The notes under the pieces are model-generated. The model searched no databases. It saw only the letters and a program-made list of their open reading frames with translations, and was not told where the DNA came from. Positions 1 to 8,626 of a stretch of DNA of 45,761 nt are shown here, one piece after another. Each line of letters starts with the position of its first letter. Position 1 is the first letter of the stretch. The stretch lies in contig SPJM01000195.1 in assembly GCA_006844585.1 (NCBI GenBank), positions 1 through 45,761 of the forward strand. Direction: 5' to 3'. A program made the position numbers and the translations under genes. Origin of the DNA: Methylococcaceae bacterium (lineage in GTDB: Bacteria; Pseudomonadota; Gammaproteobacteria; Methylococcales; Methylomonadaceae).

Positions 1-323
1 GCGTTTGGATAAAGCGGGTTTTACTCTCGTCTCAAGAGACGGAGGTAAAATCAGAAGTAACCGATTTATTGGAGATTAAAACCATGTTGGCAAATCGCAT
101 ACCGCAGTGGATTAAAGAGGGAGAGGCTAGAGGCGAAGCCAGAGGTGAAGCCAGAGGAGAGGTGCGAGGTGAAGCAAAGACGCTGATCCGGCAATTAACT
201 TTAAAATTTGGTTCTTTAACGGAAGCCATCACAACACGCATTTACCAGGCTGAAAAAGAAGAGCTGGATTTATGGGTGGAGCGTGTTTTAACGGCGGTGA
301 CGTTGGACGATGTTTTTCATTAA
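1..323 (+). CDS. Rpn/DUF4351-type PD-(D/E)XK transposase-nuclease, C-terminal part (cut by window edge)
   Basis: The frame is open from base 3 of the window, so the gene starts upstream; the first in-frame ATG (84) is internal. The visible ~106 residues read VTDLLEIKTMLANRIPQW and then a charged tail, which is the usual ending of Rpn-family proteins (recombination-promoting nuclease, often annotated as transposase, with a DUF4351-like end). The catalytic PD-(D/E)XK part would lie outside the window. A short tandem repeat of the unit Gly-Glu-Ala-Arg (about bases 121-177) encodes a run of four to five copies, a polymorphic feature common in this family. The last residues (LTLKFGSLTEAITTRI) form the helical DUF4351-like end. 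Family assignment is from recall of typical sequences; activity cannot be judged from this fragment. Confidence 0.72.
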   Translation, partial: VWIKRVLLSSQETEVKSEVTDLLEIKTMLANRIPQWIKEGEARGEARGEARGEVRGEAKTLIRQLTLKFGSLTEAITTRIYQAEKEELDLWVERVLTAVTLDDVFH

Positions 324-494
324 CTCGTACTCCGCGCTGAATATCGGTGGTGGATAGCGAGGCCAATGGCTGTGACTTTGTAGAAAAAACGAAAAACATG
401 TCAGGTCTTGCCTTTTGCCTTCCTTTGTTGTGCTATTGTTCGGCTCACTTTTGAATAAACTGTTATTTTCGGAACCTGAACTGATTGTTCACTA

Positions 495-543
495 TTTCCC
501 AAACTCCCGTTTGGGAAATCTGAGCGGAAGCTCCTGCTTCCCA
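495..543. repeat. Dispersed palindromic repeat, left half-element
   Basis: Two adjacent hairpins: a 10-bp stem TTTCCCAAAC/GTTTGGGAAA with a 4-nt loop (495-518), then GGAAGC..GCTTCC (526-542). The same pair, in the same order and with nearly the same linker, occurs at 38535-38584. This is a REP-like extragenic element. Here the second half of the element is separated from it by about 160 bp. Confidence 0.7.
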
Positions 544-701
544 ACAAGCTAACCCTGCCATCGCTGCTCAAATCACCCGCTGCGGATGAAAAGCGAAAAG
601 CGGTAGCAAGCAATGTTTAATCAATTCCGCTATCAAATGTGAAAAAAACTATCCGGACTCTATCACGGATTTCGGGCAGTTTCGACCTGCTTTCGCTTAT
701 C

Positions 702-755
702 GGGAAGCTGGAATTTCCCCTGTTTTTTCCCAAGCCGGAGCTTGGGAAAAAGCGT
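702..755. repeat. Dispersed palindromic repeat, right half-element
   Basis: GGGAAGCTGGAATTTCCCC followed by a T-rich linker and TCCCAAGCCGGAGCTTGGGA, the latter a near-perfect palindrome. It matches the right part of the copy at 38575-38617 closely, including the downstream AGCG. Together with 495-543 it makes up one interrupted copy of the element. Confidence 0.65.
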
Positions 756-862
756 AATTTTCTCGCTCCCACACTCTACATGAACACTAGGAAGTAACGC
801 TATGCACTACGAAACGCGGAGCGTTTATAATTGGATAATATCACTTGAGCCTTTTGCAACAC

Positions 863-1717
863 TCAAGCAATTCTTTCCATATCAACCGATACCGATACGC
901 TTTGCTCTCGGCCTCCGACGACAACGCCCTTGACAGGCGCGACATCCTGGTAGTCTCGGCCCCATGCCAGGGTGACATGTTGTTGGTGAGTCAAGCAATT
1001 ATTAGTCGGGTCGAAATCCACCCAGCCGAAATCCGGCAGATAGAGGCTAAACCAGGCGTGCGAAGCGTCGCTGCCGGTTAATTTGCTTTCGCCGGGCGGC
1101 GGTAAGGTTTCAATATAGCCGCTGACATAGCGCGCCGCCAAACCGAAACTGCGAAACACGGCAATCGCCAAATGCGCAAAATCCTGGCACACACCCCGTT
1201 TATGTTCCAAAACCGTCGTTAACGGCGTAGACACTGTGGTGAAACGGGGATCATAGACAAATTCATTAAATATGCGTTCGTTGATTTCCAGGCCGATTTC
1301 GATCAGTGGTCGTCCTTTGGTAAATGAATCTTGAGCATATTCCCGAATCCCATCAACACCGGAAGCCAGAGCGGAATCAAGTTGAAAAAACCGGGCCTCC
1401 AGCGGCAAGGGCTGGTTTAAAATCGCATCCCAAGCAGCAATCGGGAATTCCGTATTGTTCTGATCAACAACTTCCACCTCGCTCAGCGATGTTACCCTTA
1501 ATTGTTCATGCGGGCTTTGCACTTCAAAAAAAAATGCCTGATTGCCGAAATAATCCTGTCGTCGATCAACATTAGCGGGTTCAGGCAAAACCGTAATTTG
1601 GTGATTGAGCAAGCGTTGTCTTTCCAATTGACGCGGTTGTAAATGCGCCAAGCTATGACAGCCGCTCACCGCTTGCCGGTACTGATAATGGGTTTGGTGA
1701 CGGATGCGATATTTCAA
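863..1717 (-). CDS. Transglutaminase-like cysteine peptidase family protein
   Basis: 284 residues. The N-terminal ~90 residues (from MKYRIRHQTHYQYRQAVSG) match the bacterial transglutaminase-like N-terminal domain, and the central part is a transglutaminase core. The triad is visible: Cys in HKRGVCQDFAHL, His in DASHAWFSLYLP and Asp in VDFDPTNN. These proteins are predicted to be cytoplasmic amidases or peptidases and are encoded next to ATP-grasp/alpha-E proteins in many bacteria. The start codon overlaps the stop of the upstream 841-residue gene by 4 bp (1714-1717), so translation is likely coupled. Last gene of a three-gene operon. The substrate is unknown; the family call is secure. Confidence 0.92.
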   Translation of the reverse strand: MKYRIRHQTHYQYRQAVSGCHSLAHLQPRQLERQRLLNHQITVLPEPANVDRRQDYFGNQAFFFEVQSPHEQLRVTSLSEVEVVDQNNTEFPIAAWDAILNQPLPLEARFFQLDSALASGVDGIREYAQDSFTKGRPLIEIGLEINERIFNEFVYDPRFTTVSTPLTTVLEHKRGVCQDFAHLAIAVFRSFGLAARYVSGYIETLPPPGESKLTGSDASHAWFSLYLPDFGWVDFDPTNNCLTHQQHVTLAWGRDYQDVAPVKGVVVGGREQSVSVSVDMERIA

Positions 1718-4239
1718 CTGGCCTCCTCCAATCCATCCCCGGCCAGCCCGTGCAAAGGCACATGATTAAAATAGCGGCGACTAATCGCATCGGCCAGCAA
1801 CCATAAGTCATCTGTACATTCACCCAATAACTTATCCAGAGCCTGATAAACACCGCTGTTATCTTCCTTTAATAATTGAGTCGGTGTGCAGAGCTGTATT
1901 GCAGCGCAACATTTGATAATCAATCGCCGTTCTGTCGGCAAATGATTCTTACTCCCCGGCATCGGGAAAACATCAATCATCCGTTGCAAACTTTGTAATT
2001 GGAACAATAAAGAATAAGGATGCTTTTCATCGACTAACAATAGCTCCAACACCAAAGGCAGATGTAAAGGCGAGCGATAACGATGCTGGTAAATATTAAA
2101 ACTGTCGGCGGCTAATAACACGGACTCCATCATCAAATAAGCAGTCGCCCCTTGATGTTGATGAACCAAACCGGCACGTAACAGCGCTATCAAGACTAAA
2201 GCGCGTTCCAGCCGCCTGCCTAAATTGAGCATTAACCACCCCGATTCGCGGGTCATGCTTTCCGCAGTCAAACCGGAAAAAGCCCCTAAGGACATATTCA
2301 AATCCAATAAAGAGCCGGACAGACCGGTGCTGGAAATTGTCTGACCGACAATCTGCTCGCCCCAATATTTGTGCAAAGCATCAATGCAACGCCAGGTGTC
2401 TTGCGACCAAAGATCACGCACTTGAAAAGCCGACTGGAAAAAGGCCTCTATGTTATAAGCTAAACTACCGTAACGCTGCTGATCTTTAAATAACGCAATG
2501 ATCTCTTGATTCAGATCAACGCCAGCCGCCCCGACAAAGCCGGGATAACTGGCCGTCACATGGGTTAAAGCCCGCAACAACAAAGGGATATGCTCAGCTT
2601 TGTCGACGCCGTCGCCGTTTGCATAAAACGCCGGCATATCCAAAATATTCCTTAATAAACCGGTCGCGGTAAATAAACGTTCAAAATGGCGTCCCACCCA
2701 AAAAATATTATCGGCGGCGCGACTGGTCAAAGGTTCTGAAATAGCCGGATTGTATTGTTTTTGGCGGCGCCGCCGTTGCGGTTGCTCATAAGGCTGTTCC
2801 GCCTCACTGACTACCCAGGTATCTTTGCTCAAGGCGCCGAATTGATTGGAAACGGCAAATTGATCTTTTTCCGCCGCGGCCCGAGTCAAACCGCCCGGCA
2901 TCACATGATATTCGCCGTCTACAGCCACCGCGAAACCGCGAAAAACCGCTTGTCGATCATGAATTTCACCCTCAATCAGAGTGGGCGCGGTGGAGAAACT
3001 GATTTGTTCCTGCCCGACGTAAAGGTGCGGACGGGCTTTAATCGCGGCAATGAGAACTTGCCGCTGTTCGGCGGAAAGTTGATGACCAAACACGGTGCGA
3101 TGAGCGGCGCTACGGTGAATGCATTTTACCGCCATTTGAGATAAATTCTGAATGACGAAATCACGTTCCTTTTTTTGGCCGCACCACCAACTGGCCGCCG
3201 AAGGCAAGCGCAATTCCTCGTTCAGGAAATAGCGCCCCAAGCCAGGCAAGAAAGCCAGCAAACCGGGATTCTCCAAGACGCCTGCGCCTAGCGGATTAGC
3301 AATACCGACATTGCCCAGACGAACGACTTGTAATAAGCCTGGAATGCCTAAGCGAGAATTGCCGCGCAGTTCCAAAGGATCGCAAAAACCGTCATCAACC
3401 CTGCGCAGCAACACATCGACCGGCTGCAATCCTTCTATGGTGCGCAGCCACAACTTATTGTCCCGCACCGTTAAATCGTCGCCTTGGGCCAGGGTAAAAC
3501 CTAATTTGGCGGCCAAGTAAGCATGTTCAAAATAGGTTTCATTCAATGAACCGGGCGTTAAGATAGCAATATGAGGCTCGTCCTTATGATGCGGCGCCAA
3601 ATGGGTTAAGGCGCGTTGTAAAGCGGTCATAAACGGACTTAAACGCCTGATCCGTATATCGCTGAGCAAATCCGCCATCACTCGCCCGGCCACATTGCGA
3701 TTTTCCAAACTATAACCCATTCCGGAAGGCGCTTGGGTCTGGTCGTTCAGCACCCACAGACGCCCCTGCGAACCGCGCGCTAAATTGGCGGCGTAAACCG
3801 TCAAGTTGCGGCCTTCGACAGGCATTCCGCAGCAAGCCGGATAAAAGCCCTGATGCCCAAAAATCAATTCGGGCGGCAAAACACCCTGTTTTAAAACCCG
3901 TTGTTCGCCGTAAAGATCCTGTAACAACAGGTTCATCAACATCGCTCTTTGTTGCAATCCCTGCTCTATCAAGCGCCATTCATCGTCTTCAATCAATAAT
4001 GGAACAGGATCCAGTCGCCAAGCCCGGTTATCAGCGCTGCTTTCGTGATATACAGTATAAGTAACGCCGTTTTCCCGCAACAAATGCTGGATTTCACGCC
4101 GCCGCTTTTCCAACTCCATACCGCCCAGCGCCGTTAAACGCTGTCGAAACGCCTGCTTGTCGCTTTGTTCCGGCAAAGCTTCTAAATCCGTAAAGCTTTG
4201 CAGACGGGTATCGAAATATTGGTTGGCTTGTTGGTTCAT
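1714..4239 (-). CDS. Circularly permuted type-2 ATP-grasp / alpha-E domain fusion protein
   Basis: 841 residues. The N-terminal ~480 residues are the circularly permuted ATP-grasp region (formerly DUF404/DUF407), with the family signatures MLMNLLLQDLYGEQ, GRVMADLLSDIRIRRLSPF and LNETYFEHAYLA. The C-terminal ~320 residues from EPLTSRAADNIFWVGRHFER are the helical alpha-E domain (DUF403). In many genomes these are two adjacent genes; here they are one chain. ATP-grasp enzymes form amide bonds at the cost of ATP, and this family with its transglutaminase neighbours has been predicted from comparative genomics to build and trim a peptide tag or modification. The start ATG lies 13 bp after the stop of the 1115-residue gene, so all three are probably one transcript. 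Cytoplasmic; real substrate unknown. Confidence 0.93.
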   Translation of the reverse strand: MNQQANQYFDTRLQSFTDLEALPEQSDKQAFRQRLTALGGMELEKRRREIQHLLRENGVTYTVYHESSADNRAWRLDPVPLLIEDDEWRLIEQGLQQRAMLMNLLLQDLYGEQRVLKQGVLPPELIFGHQGFYPACCGMPVEGRNLTVYAANLARGSQGRLWVLNDQTQAPSGMGYSLENRNVAGRVMADLLSDIRIRRLSPFMTALQRALTHLAPHHKDEPHIAILTPGSLNETYFEHAYLAAKLGFTLAQGDDLTVRDNKLWLRTIEGLQPVDVLLRRVDDGFCDPLELRGNSRLGIPGLLQVVRLGNVGIANPLGAGVLENPGLLAFLPGLGRYFLNEELRLPSAASWWCGQKKERDFVIQNLSQMAVKCIHRSAAHRTVFGHQLSAEQRQVLIAAIKARPHLYVGQEQISFSTAPTLIEGEIHDRQAVFRGFAVAVDGEYHVMPGGLTRAAAEKDQFAVSNQFGALSKDTWVVSEAEQPYEQPQRRRRQKQYNPAISEPLTSRAADNIFWVGRHFERLFTATGLLRNILDMPAFYANGDGVDKAEHIPLLLRALTHVTASYPGFVGAAGVDLNQEIIALFKDQQRYGSLAYNIEAFFQSAFQVRDLWSQDTWRCIDALHKYWGEQIVGQTISSTGLSGSLLDLNMSLGAFSGLTAESMTRESGWLMLNLGRRLERALVLIALLRAGLVHQHQGATAYLMMESVLLAADSFNIYQHRYRSPLHLPLVLELLLVDEKHPYSLLFQLQSLQRMIDVFPMPGSKNHLPTERRLIIKCCAAIQLCTPTQLLKEDNSGVYQALDKLLGECTDDLWLLADAISRRYFNHVPLHGLAGDGLEEAS

Positions 4240-4252
4240 GAATTAATTGCGT

Positions 4253-7200
4253 TTATTTTCGGTAGCGTAGATCCAGCGTAAACGGATAATCATTATCGGC
4301 TTCTTCTATTTTCGGCATGGTTTTAGAAGTATCCGCCGGATGGGCGTTAAACACGCCGCCGAAACCGAATTCCTCCCCTTGTTGTTGAGTTTGCATCTGC
4401 GGCGCGGCGGTCTGCTGCCCCGCCGGGGTATGGCCGTAATCCCAAAATCGCGGCGCTCGCCTGGCCTCCGCTTCATAACTATTGACCGGGAAGGTATCAT
4501 GATGGCGTCCGCCCGGATGGGAAACATGGTAGGTACAGCCGCCTATTGAGCGGCCGCTCCAGGTATCGAATAAATCAAACACTAACGGCGTATGCGGAGC
4601 AATGGTCGGATGCAAAGCGGAAGGCGGCTGCCAGGCGCGATACCGCACCCCGGCGACAAATTCGCCTTTGCGACCGGTATTGGTTAACGGCAAACAGCGT
4701 CCGTTACAAGTCAGCATATAGCGGCCTTCGGTAAAACCGCTCAATTTAACTTGCAGCCGTTCGACCGAAGAATCCACGAACCGCGCTGTGCCGCTGCTGC
4801 TCATTTCCTCGCCCAATACATGCCAAGGTTCTATGGCGAACCGTAGTTCCACCTCCATGCCTTCAATTTGGGTGGTTCCGTATACCGGAAAGCGGAATTC
4901 AAAAAACGGCGCCAACCATTCCATCTGAAAATCAAATCCGGCTTGTTGTAAATCATCCACGACTTGTTTCATATCCTGATACACAAAATGCGGCATTAAA
5001 AAACGGTCGTGTAATTCAGTTCCCCAGCGGATCAGCGGATGCTGATAGGGCTGCTTCCAAAATCGCGCGATCAAGGTTCTAACTAATAAAGCCTGCACTA
5101 AGGCCATTCTGGAATGCGGCGGCATTTCAAAAGCGCGTAATTCCAAAATGCCCAAACGCCCGGTAGCGCTATCGGGAGAATATAGTTTATCGATAGAGAA
5201 CTCCGCTCTATGGGTATTGCCGGTAATATCGGTCAGCAAATGCCGTAATAAGCGGTCAACCAACCAGGGTTGATCGGTTTCGCCGGTCGGCATTTGTTGA
5301 AAAGCAATTTCCAACTCATACAGCTTTTCATCGCGCCCTTCATCAATTCGGGGCGCTTGGCTGGTCGGCCCGATAAACATGCCGGAAAATAAATATGACA
5401 AGCCCGGGTGATGTTGCCAATAGGTAATCAAACTGCGTAATAAATCCGGACGCCGCAACATCGGGCTGTCGGCGGGCGTTAATCCGCCCAGGGTAATATG
5501 ATTGCCGCCGCCGGTGCCGCTATGACGACCATCCAACATGAACTTTTCTGTCCCCAAACGGACTTGATGCGCCTGATCATATAAAACCGTGGTTTTTTCG
5601 ACCAATTCCGTCCAGCTACGGGAAGGATGGATATTGACTTCTATCACTCCCGGATCCGGGGTCACCATCAATTTTTCCAGACGATAATCATCCGGCGGCA
5701 GATAACCTTCAATCACCACCGGTATTTTTAATTGTTCCGCCGTTGCTTCCACAGCGGCCAGGATGTCCAGATAATGCTCCAACAAAGAAACCGGCGGCAT
5801 AAACACATATAAACGCCCTTCCCGCGCTTCTACGACTAAAGCGGTATGCGGCACATCCACCCAAGCCGACTCTGATGCTTCGGCGGTGCGTTGCGCGACT
5901 TTAGCTGCATAATCCTCCAAATCCGGCAGCTCATCAAACTGGCTTTGCGGCTCTTGCGGATCGCGTTTATCCGGCGCAGTCCAGGGCAAATTATCCAACG
6001 GCAAGCGCATACCCGCCGGCGAGTCGCCGGAAATTAAAAAAAGTTCGCCGCGGCGAAATTGCCACGGCCCGCTGCGCCAGGCGCCGCTGGGCCAATGCCA
6101 TTTCAGCGGCAAGGCGAAAGCCGACGCCTCACCGATTTTTTCATTCAATACTTTGGCCAGATTTTTCCGCTCCAAGGGATCTTTCAATCGACTTTTTAAC
6201 GGATCCAGATTAGTTGGGACTTGTCCTTCCTGCCAACAAGCAAAAAACGGGTCTTCATAAGCCGGTGAAATAAAACGCTGCGCCACGCCCAGATAATCCA
6301 CTAAACACGCCATAAAACTTTTGGCATCGTCGGCCTGCAAATCATAATTTTGATTAATATCGGCCAGCCGAGCCGGATTGCGCCACATTGCAATGCCGTC
6401 TTTGCGCCAAAAACAGCCGTATTGCCAACGCGGCAGCTCTTCTCCCGGATACCATTTGCCTTGACCGTAATGCAGCAAACCTTGCCGAGAAAATACCTCA
6501 TTGAGCTTGAGCGTTAACGCTTGCGCCAACTTACGTTTATCATCACCGTCCGCATCGGTATTCCATTGCGGGCTTTCCATATCATCAATAGAAACAAATG
6601 TCGGCTCGCCGCCCATCGTCAAACGCACATCGTTTTCTTCAAGATATTCATCCAGACGATGCCCAAGCGCGTTTGCTTCGCACCATTGTTGTTCAGTGTA
6701 TGGCTTGGTAACGCGAGGATCTTCATGAATGCGGGTCACGGAATTGGTGAATTCCAGTTCGGTTTCACAAACATCCGTCGCCCCGGTCACCGGCGCCGCG
6801 CTCATAGGTTCAGCCGTACAGGCCAAAGGTATATGCCCCTCTCCCGCCAACAAACCGGATGTCGGGTCTAAACCGATCCAACCGGCGCCGGGAATATATA
6901 CCTCAGCCCAGGCGTGCAAATCGGTAAAATCCTGCTCCGGCCCGGAAGGGCCATCCAAAGATTTTACATCGGCGGTTAATTGCACCAAATAACCGGATAC
7001 AAATCGCGCCGCTAATCCTAAATGACGAAAGAGCTGAACTAACAACCATGCTGAATCGCGACATGAACCGCTTTCCAGTTTTAATGTATGCTCACAGCTT
7101 TGTACCCCGGCTTCCATGCGGATATTGTAATTCACCTTTTGATGCACCAAGCGATTGATATTCACCAAAAAATCATTGATTTTACATTGGCTTAAATCAA

Positions 7201-7600
7201 ACTCGGCCAGCCATTTCTTGAGTCGCTCGCCCGCTTCGCTGATTTGCAAATAGCTACTTAACTCCTTTTTAGTGGTCTCATCGTATTTAAACGGGAAATG
7301 TTCCGCGTATTCTTCAACAAAATAGTCGAACGGATTAATGGTAATCATCTCAACGATCAAATCAACTTCAACCGTCAATTCCCTGCATTTTTCAGGAAAC
7401 AGCACCCTGGCTAAAAAATTACCGTAAGGGTCTTGCTGCCAATTGATGAAATGATTATCGGGCGTTATTCGTAAACTATAGGCATGAACCGGCGTACGGC
7501 AATGAACAGCCGGCCTAAGGCGAAATACATGCGGTGATAAAGAGACTAAACGATCAAATTGATAATGCGTTTTGTGGTTAATTGCAACCCTGATACTCAT
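4253..7600 (-). CDS. Large transglutaminase / DUF2126 protein
   Basis: 1115 residues. Residues ~1-290 are a transglutaminase N-terminal domain plus core, with catalytic Cys in LESGSCRDSAWL, His in FTDLHAWAEVYIP and Asp in IGLDPTSG. From about residue 310 (LGHRLDEYLEENDVRLTMGG) the rest is the long DUF2126 region, with the conserved stretches GGEPTFVSIDD, GKWYPGEELPRW, EVNIHPS and GTGGGNHITLGG. DUF2126 has sequence features reminiscent of the glutamine-synthetase/amidoligase fold, so this chain could join ligase and peptidase functions; that is inference. It is first in the operon, followed by the ATP-grasp/alpha-E fusion and the small transglutaminase. Typical length for the family; no damage seen. 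No membrane segment or signal peptide. Confidence 0.93.
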   Translation of the reverse strand: MSIRVAINHKTHYQFDRLVSLSPHVFRLRPAVHCRTPVHAYSLRITPDNHFINWQQDPYGNFLARVLFPEKCRELTVEVDLIVEMITINPFDYFVEEYAEHFPFKYDETTKKELSSYLQISEAGERLKKWLAEFDLSQCKINDFLVNINRLVHQKVNYNIRMEAGVQSCEHTLKLESGSCRDSAWLLVQLFRHLGLAARFVSGYLVQLTADVKSLDGPSGPEQDFTDLHAWAEVYIPGAGWIGLDPTSGLLAGEGHIPLACTAEPMSAAPVTGATDVCETELEFTNSVTRIHEDPRVTKPYTEQQWCEANALGHRLDEYLEENDVRLTMGGEPTFVSIDDMESPQWNTDADGDDKRKLAQALTLKLNEVFSRQGLLHYGQGKWYPGEELPRWQYGCFWRKDGIAMWRNPARLADINQNYDLQADDAKSFMACLVDYLGVAQRFISPAYEDPFFACWQEGQVPTNLDPLKSRLKDPLERKNLAKVLNEKIGEASAFALPLKWHWPSGAWRSGPWQFRRGELFLISGDSPAGMRLPLDNLPWTAPDKRDPQEPQSQFDELPDLEDYAAKVAQRTAEASESAWVDVPHTALVVEAREGRLYVFMPPVSLLEHYLDILAAVEATAEQLKIPVVIEGYLPPDDYRLEKLMVTPDPGVIEVNIHPSRSWTELVEKTTVLYDQAHQVRLGTEKFMLDGRHSGTGGGNHITLGGLTPADSPMLRRPDLLRSLITYWQHHPGLSYLFSGMFIGPTSQAPRIDEGRDEKLYELEIAFQQMPTGETDQPWLVDRLLRHLLTDITGNTHRAEFSIDKLYSPDSATGRLGILELRAFEMPPHSRMALVQALLVRTLIARFWKQPYQHPLIRWGTELHDRFLMPHFVYQDMKQVVDDLQQAGFDFQMEWLAPFFEFRFPVYGTTQIEGMEVELRFAIEPWHVLGEEMSSSGTARFVDSSVERLQVKLSGFTEGRYMLTCNGRCLPLTNTGRKGEFVAGVRYRAWQPPSALHPTIAPHTPLVFDLFDTWSGRSIGGCTYHVSHPGGRHHDTFPVNSYEAEARRAPRFWDYGHTPAGQQTAAPQMQTQQQGEEFGFGGVFNAHPADTSKTMPKIEEADNDYPFTLDLRYRK

Positions 7601-7959
7601 ATTTTTTCCTGGATCAATTCCGTGACAAATTGCTTAGGTAAAAGCAATTATTAAGCCATCAGCGTCAGGTAAGCGGTTTCGAAAGTGATAAGAATGGCGT
7701 TCAGTCGTTGATGAGAGTTCCATGTCTCAATAAAACCGAAAAGAATATCCTTTGTTTCAAGACAACGCACCATTCTGATGATGAATCTGCACTAATACAA
7801 TGCAAATTTAAAATTGCTTGGGGTAAGGCATCAACCCCAACAACAAATTCTCACGCTGATTTAAGGGCAAAAATCAGCCGAGAACTAACAAAGAGGTTGC
7901 TAAGCAGTGTGTTGATATAAGCACCCAAGCATACCGGACAGCGATAAATTAAAATCGAT
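7601..7959. other. Intergenic region upstream of the transglutaminase operon; no gene seen
   Basis: 360 bp between two minus-strand genes (the DUF2126 gene and rppH). It must carry the promoter of the three-gene operon, but I see no clear -35/-10 pair worth calling. A 70-codon plus-strand frame (7708-7920) has a TTG start and no family resemblance, and I do not count it as a gene. Confidence 0.5.
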
Positions 7960-8481
7960 TCAATCATCATCCCGACTTAAAAAACCGTCCGCTTTAACCG
8001 GCACCTCATCGGACAACAACATTAGACCCAGCTCAATCATGGCTTTGCGATAAACCTTACGCTTAAAATAAACCACATCATTTAATGGTCGCCAGTAATC
8101 CACCCATAACCAATCATCAAATTCTTGCTTATGTCCGCAATCAAACCTAACGATTGACTCGTCGGCTACCATTCTTAAAATAAACCAAACCTGCTTTTGT
8201 CCGATGCACAAAGGCATAGAATTTTTGCGTATATAACGATCCGGTAATTTATAGCGTAACCAATAGCGCGTCCGGCCTATTAGTTGAACATCCTCCGCCG
8301 ATAATCCTGTTTCTTCCCACAATTCACGATACATCGCTGTTTCCGGGTCTTCATTACAATCAATGCCGCCCTGCGGAAATTGCCATGAGTTTGCACCTTT
8401 TCGTTTCGCCCAAAAAACACGACCGTCGTCATTGCAAAGGATAATGCCGACATTGGGCCGGTATCCTTTCGAGTCAATCAT
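7960..8481 (-). CDS. rppH: RNA pyrophosphohydrolase RppH (NudH)
   Basis: 173 residues. It converts the 5'-triphosphate of mRNA to a monophosphate, which starts RNase E-dependent decay in the cytoplasm. The protein begins [15 protein letters not shown], the standard RppH start, and carries a complete Nudix box ([20 protein letters not shown] followed by TGL, about residues 39-61) with the REXXEE metal ligands. The region [11 protein letters not shown] and the C-terminal [10 protein letters not shown] are also typical. Divergently transcribed from the HAD-IB gene with a 105-bp spacer; rppH next to a HAD-IB phosphatase is a common gammaproteobacterial arrangement. Confidence 0.96.
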   Translation of the reverse strand: MIDSKGYRPNVGIILCNDDGRVFWAKRKGANSWQFPQGGIDCNEDPETAMYRELWEETGLSAEDVQLIGRTRYWLRYKLPDRYIRKNSMPLCIGQKQVWFILRMVADESIVRFDCGHKQEFDDWLWVDYWRPLNDVVYFKRKVYRKAMIELGLMLLSDEVPVKADGFLSRDDD

Positions 8482-8586
8482 GTAAAAACCTGTTGTTTAT
8501 GCCTGTCTGTCTTTAACAATCCATGAATGATAAAATCAGGCATTCTAAAAAATATGCCATTGTTCCATAAATAAGGAGCAGAAGCC

Positions 8587-8625
8587 ATGATAACTTTACT
8601 TTTTTATGACAAATACGGGAAATGA
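8587..8625 (+). CDS. Putative 12-codon leader ORF upstream of the HAD-IB gene
   Basis: ATG at 8587 is preceded by a perfect Shine-Dalgarno AAGGAG at 8573-8578 with an 8-nt spacer, the best ribosome-binding site in this intergenic region. It encodes MITLLFYDKYGK and stops at TGA 8623-8625, one base before the GTG at 8627 that best fits the start of the HAD-IB protein. This geometry suggests translational coupling. The peptide itself resembles nothing I know. It could also be a chance ORF. Confidence 0.35.
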   Translation: MITLLFYDKYGK

Positions 8626-8626
8626 T

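Larger units (their letters stand above)
324..862. other. Gene-free, repeat-rich intergenic region
   Basis: No convincing gene is seen. The stretch lies between the Rpn gene and the convergent end of the transglutaminase operon. It holds two hairpin-forming repeat blocks (495-543 and 702-755) listed separately, and a 6-bp hairpin at 812-826 (AAACGC, 3-nt loop, GCGTTT) that could mark transcript ends from the minus-strand operon, though no T tract follows. Short ORFs on both strands here have no recognisable sequence. Confidence 0.6.

Noticed and set aside
118-177. Possible CRISPR-like array in the Gly-Glu-Ala-Arg repeat
   Set aside because: Units are contiguous, in frame and coding; no spacers. 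No CRISPR array is seen anywhere in the window.
845-1081. 78-codon plus-strand frame overlapping the small transglutaminase
   Set aside because: Antisense to the catalytic region; no ribosome site.
2755-3144. 129-codon plus-strand frame opposite the ATP-grasp gene
   Set aside because: Shadow of the minus-strand gene, which has unmistakable domain motifs.
7708-7920. 70-codon plus-strand frame between rppH and the DUF2126 gene
   Set aside because: TTG start, no ribosome site, no family resemblance, no domain-like pattern.
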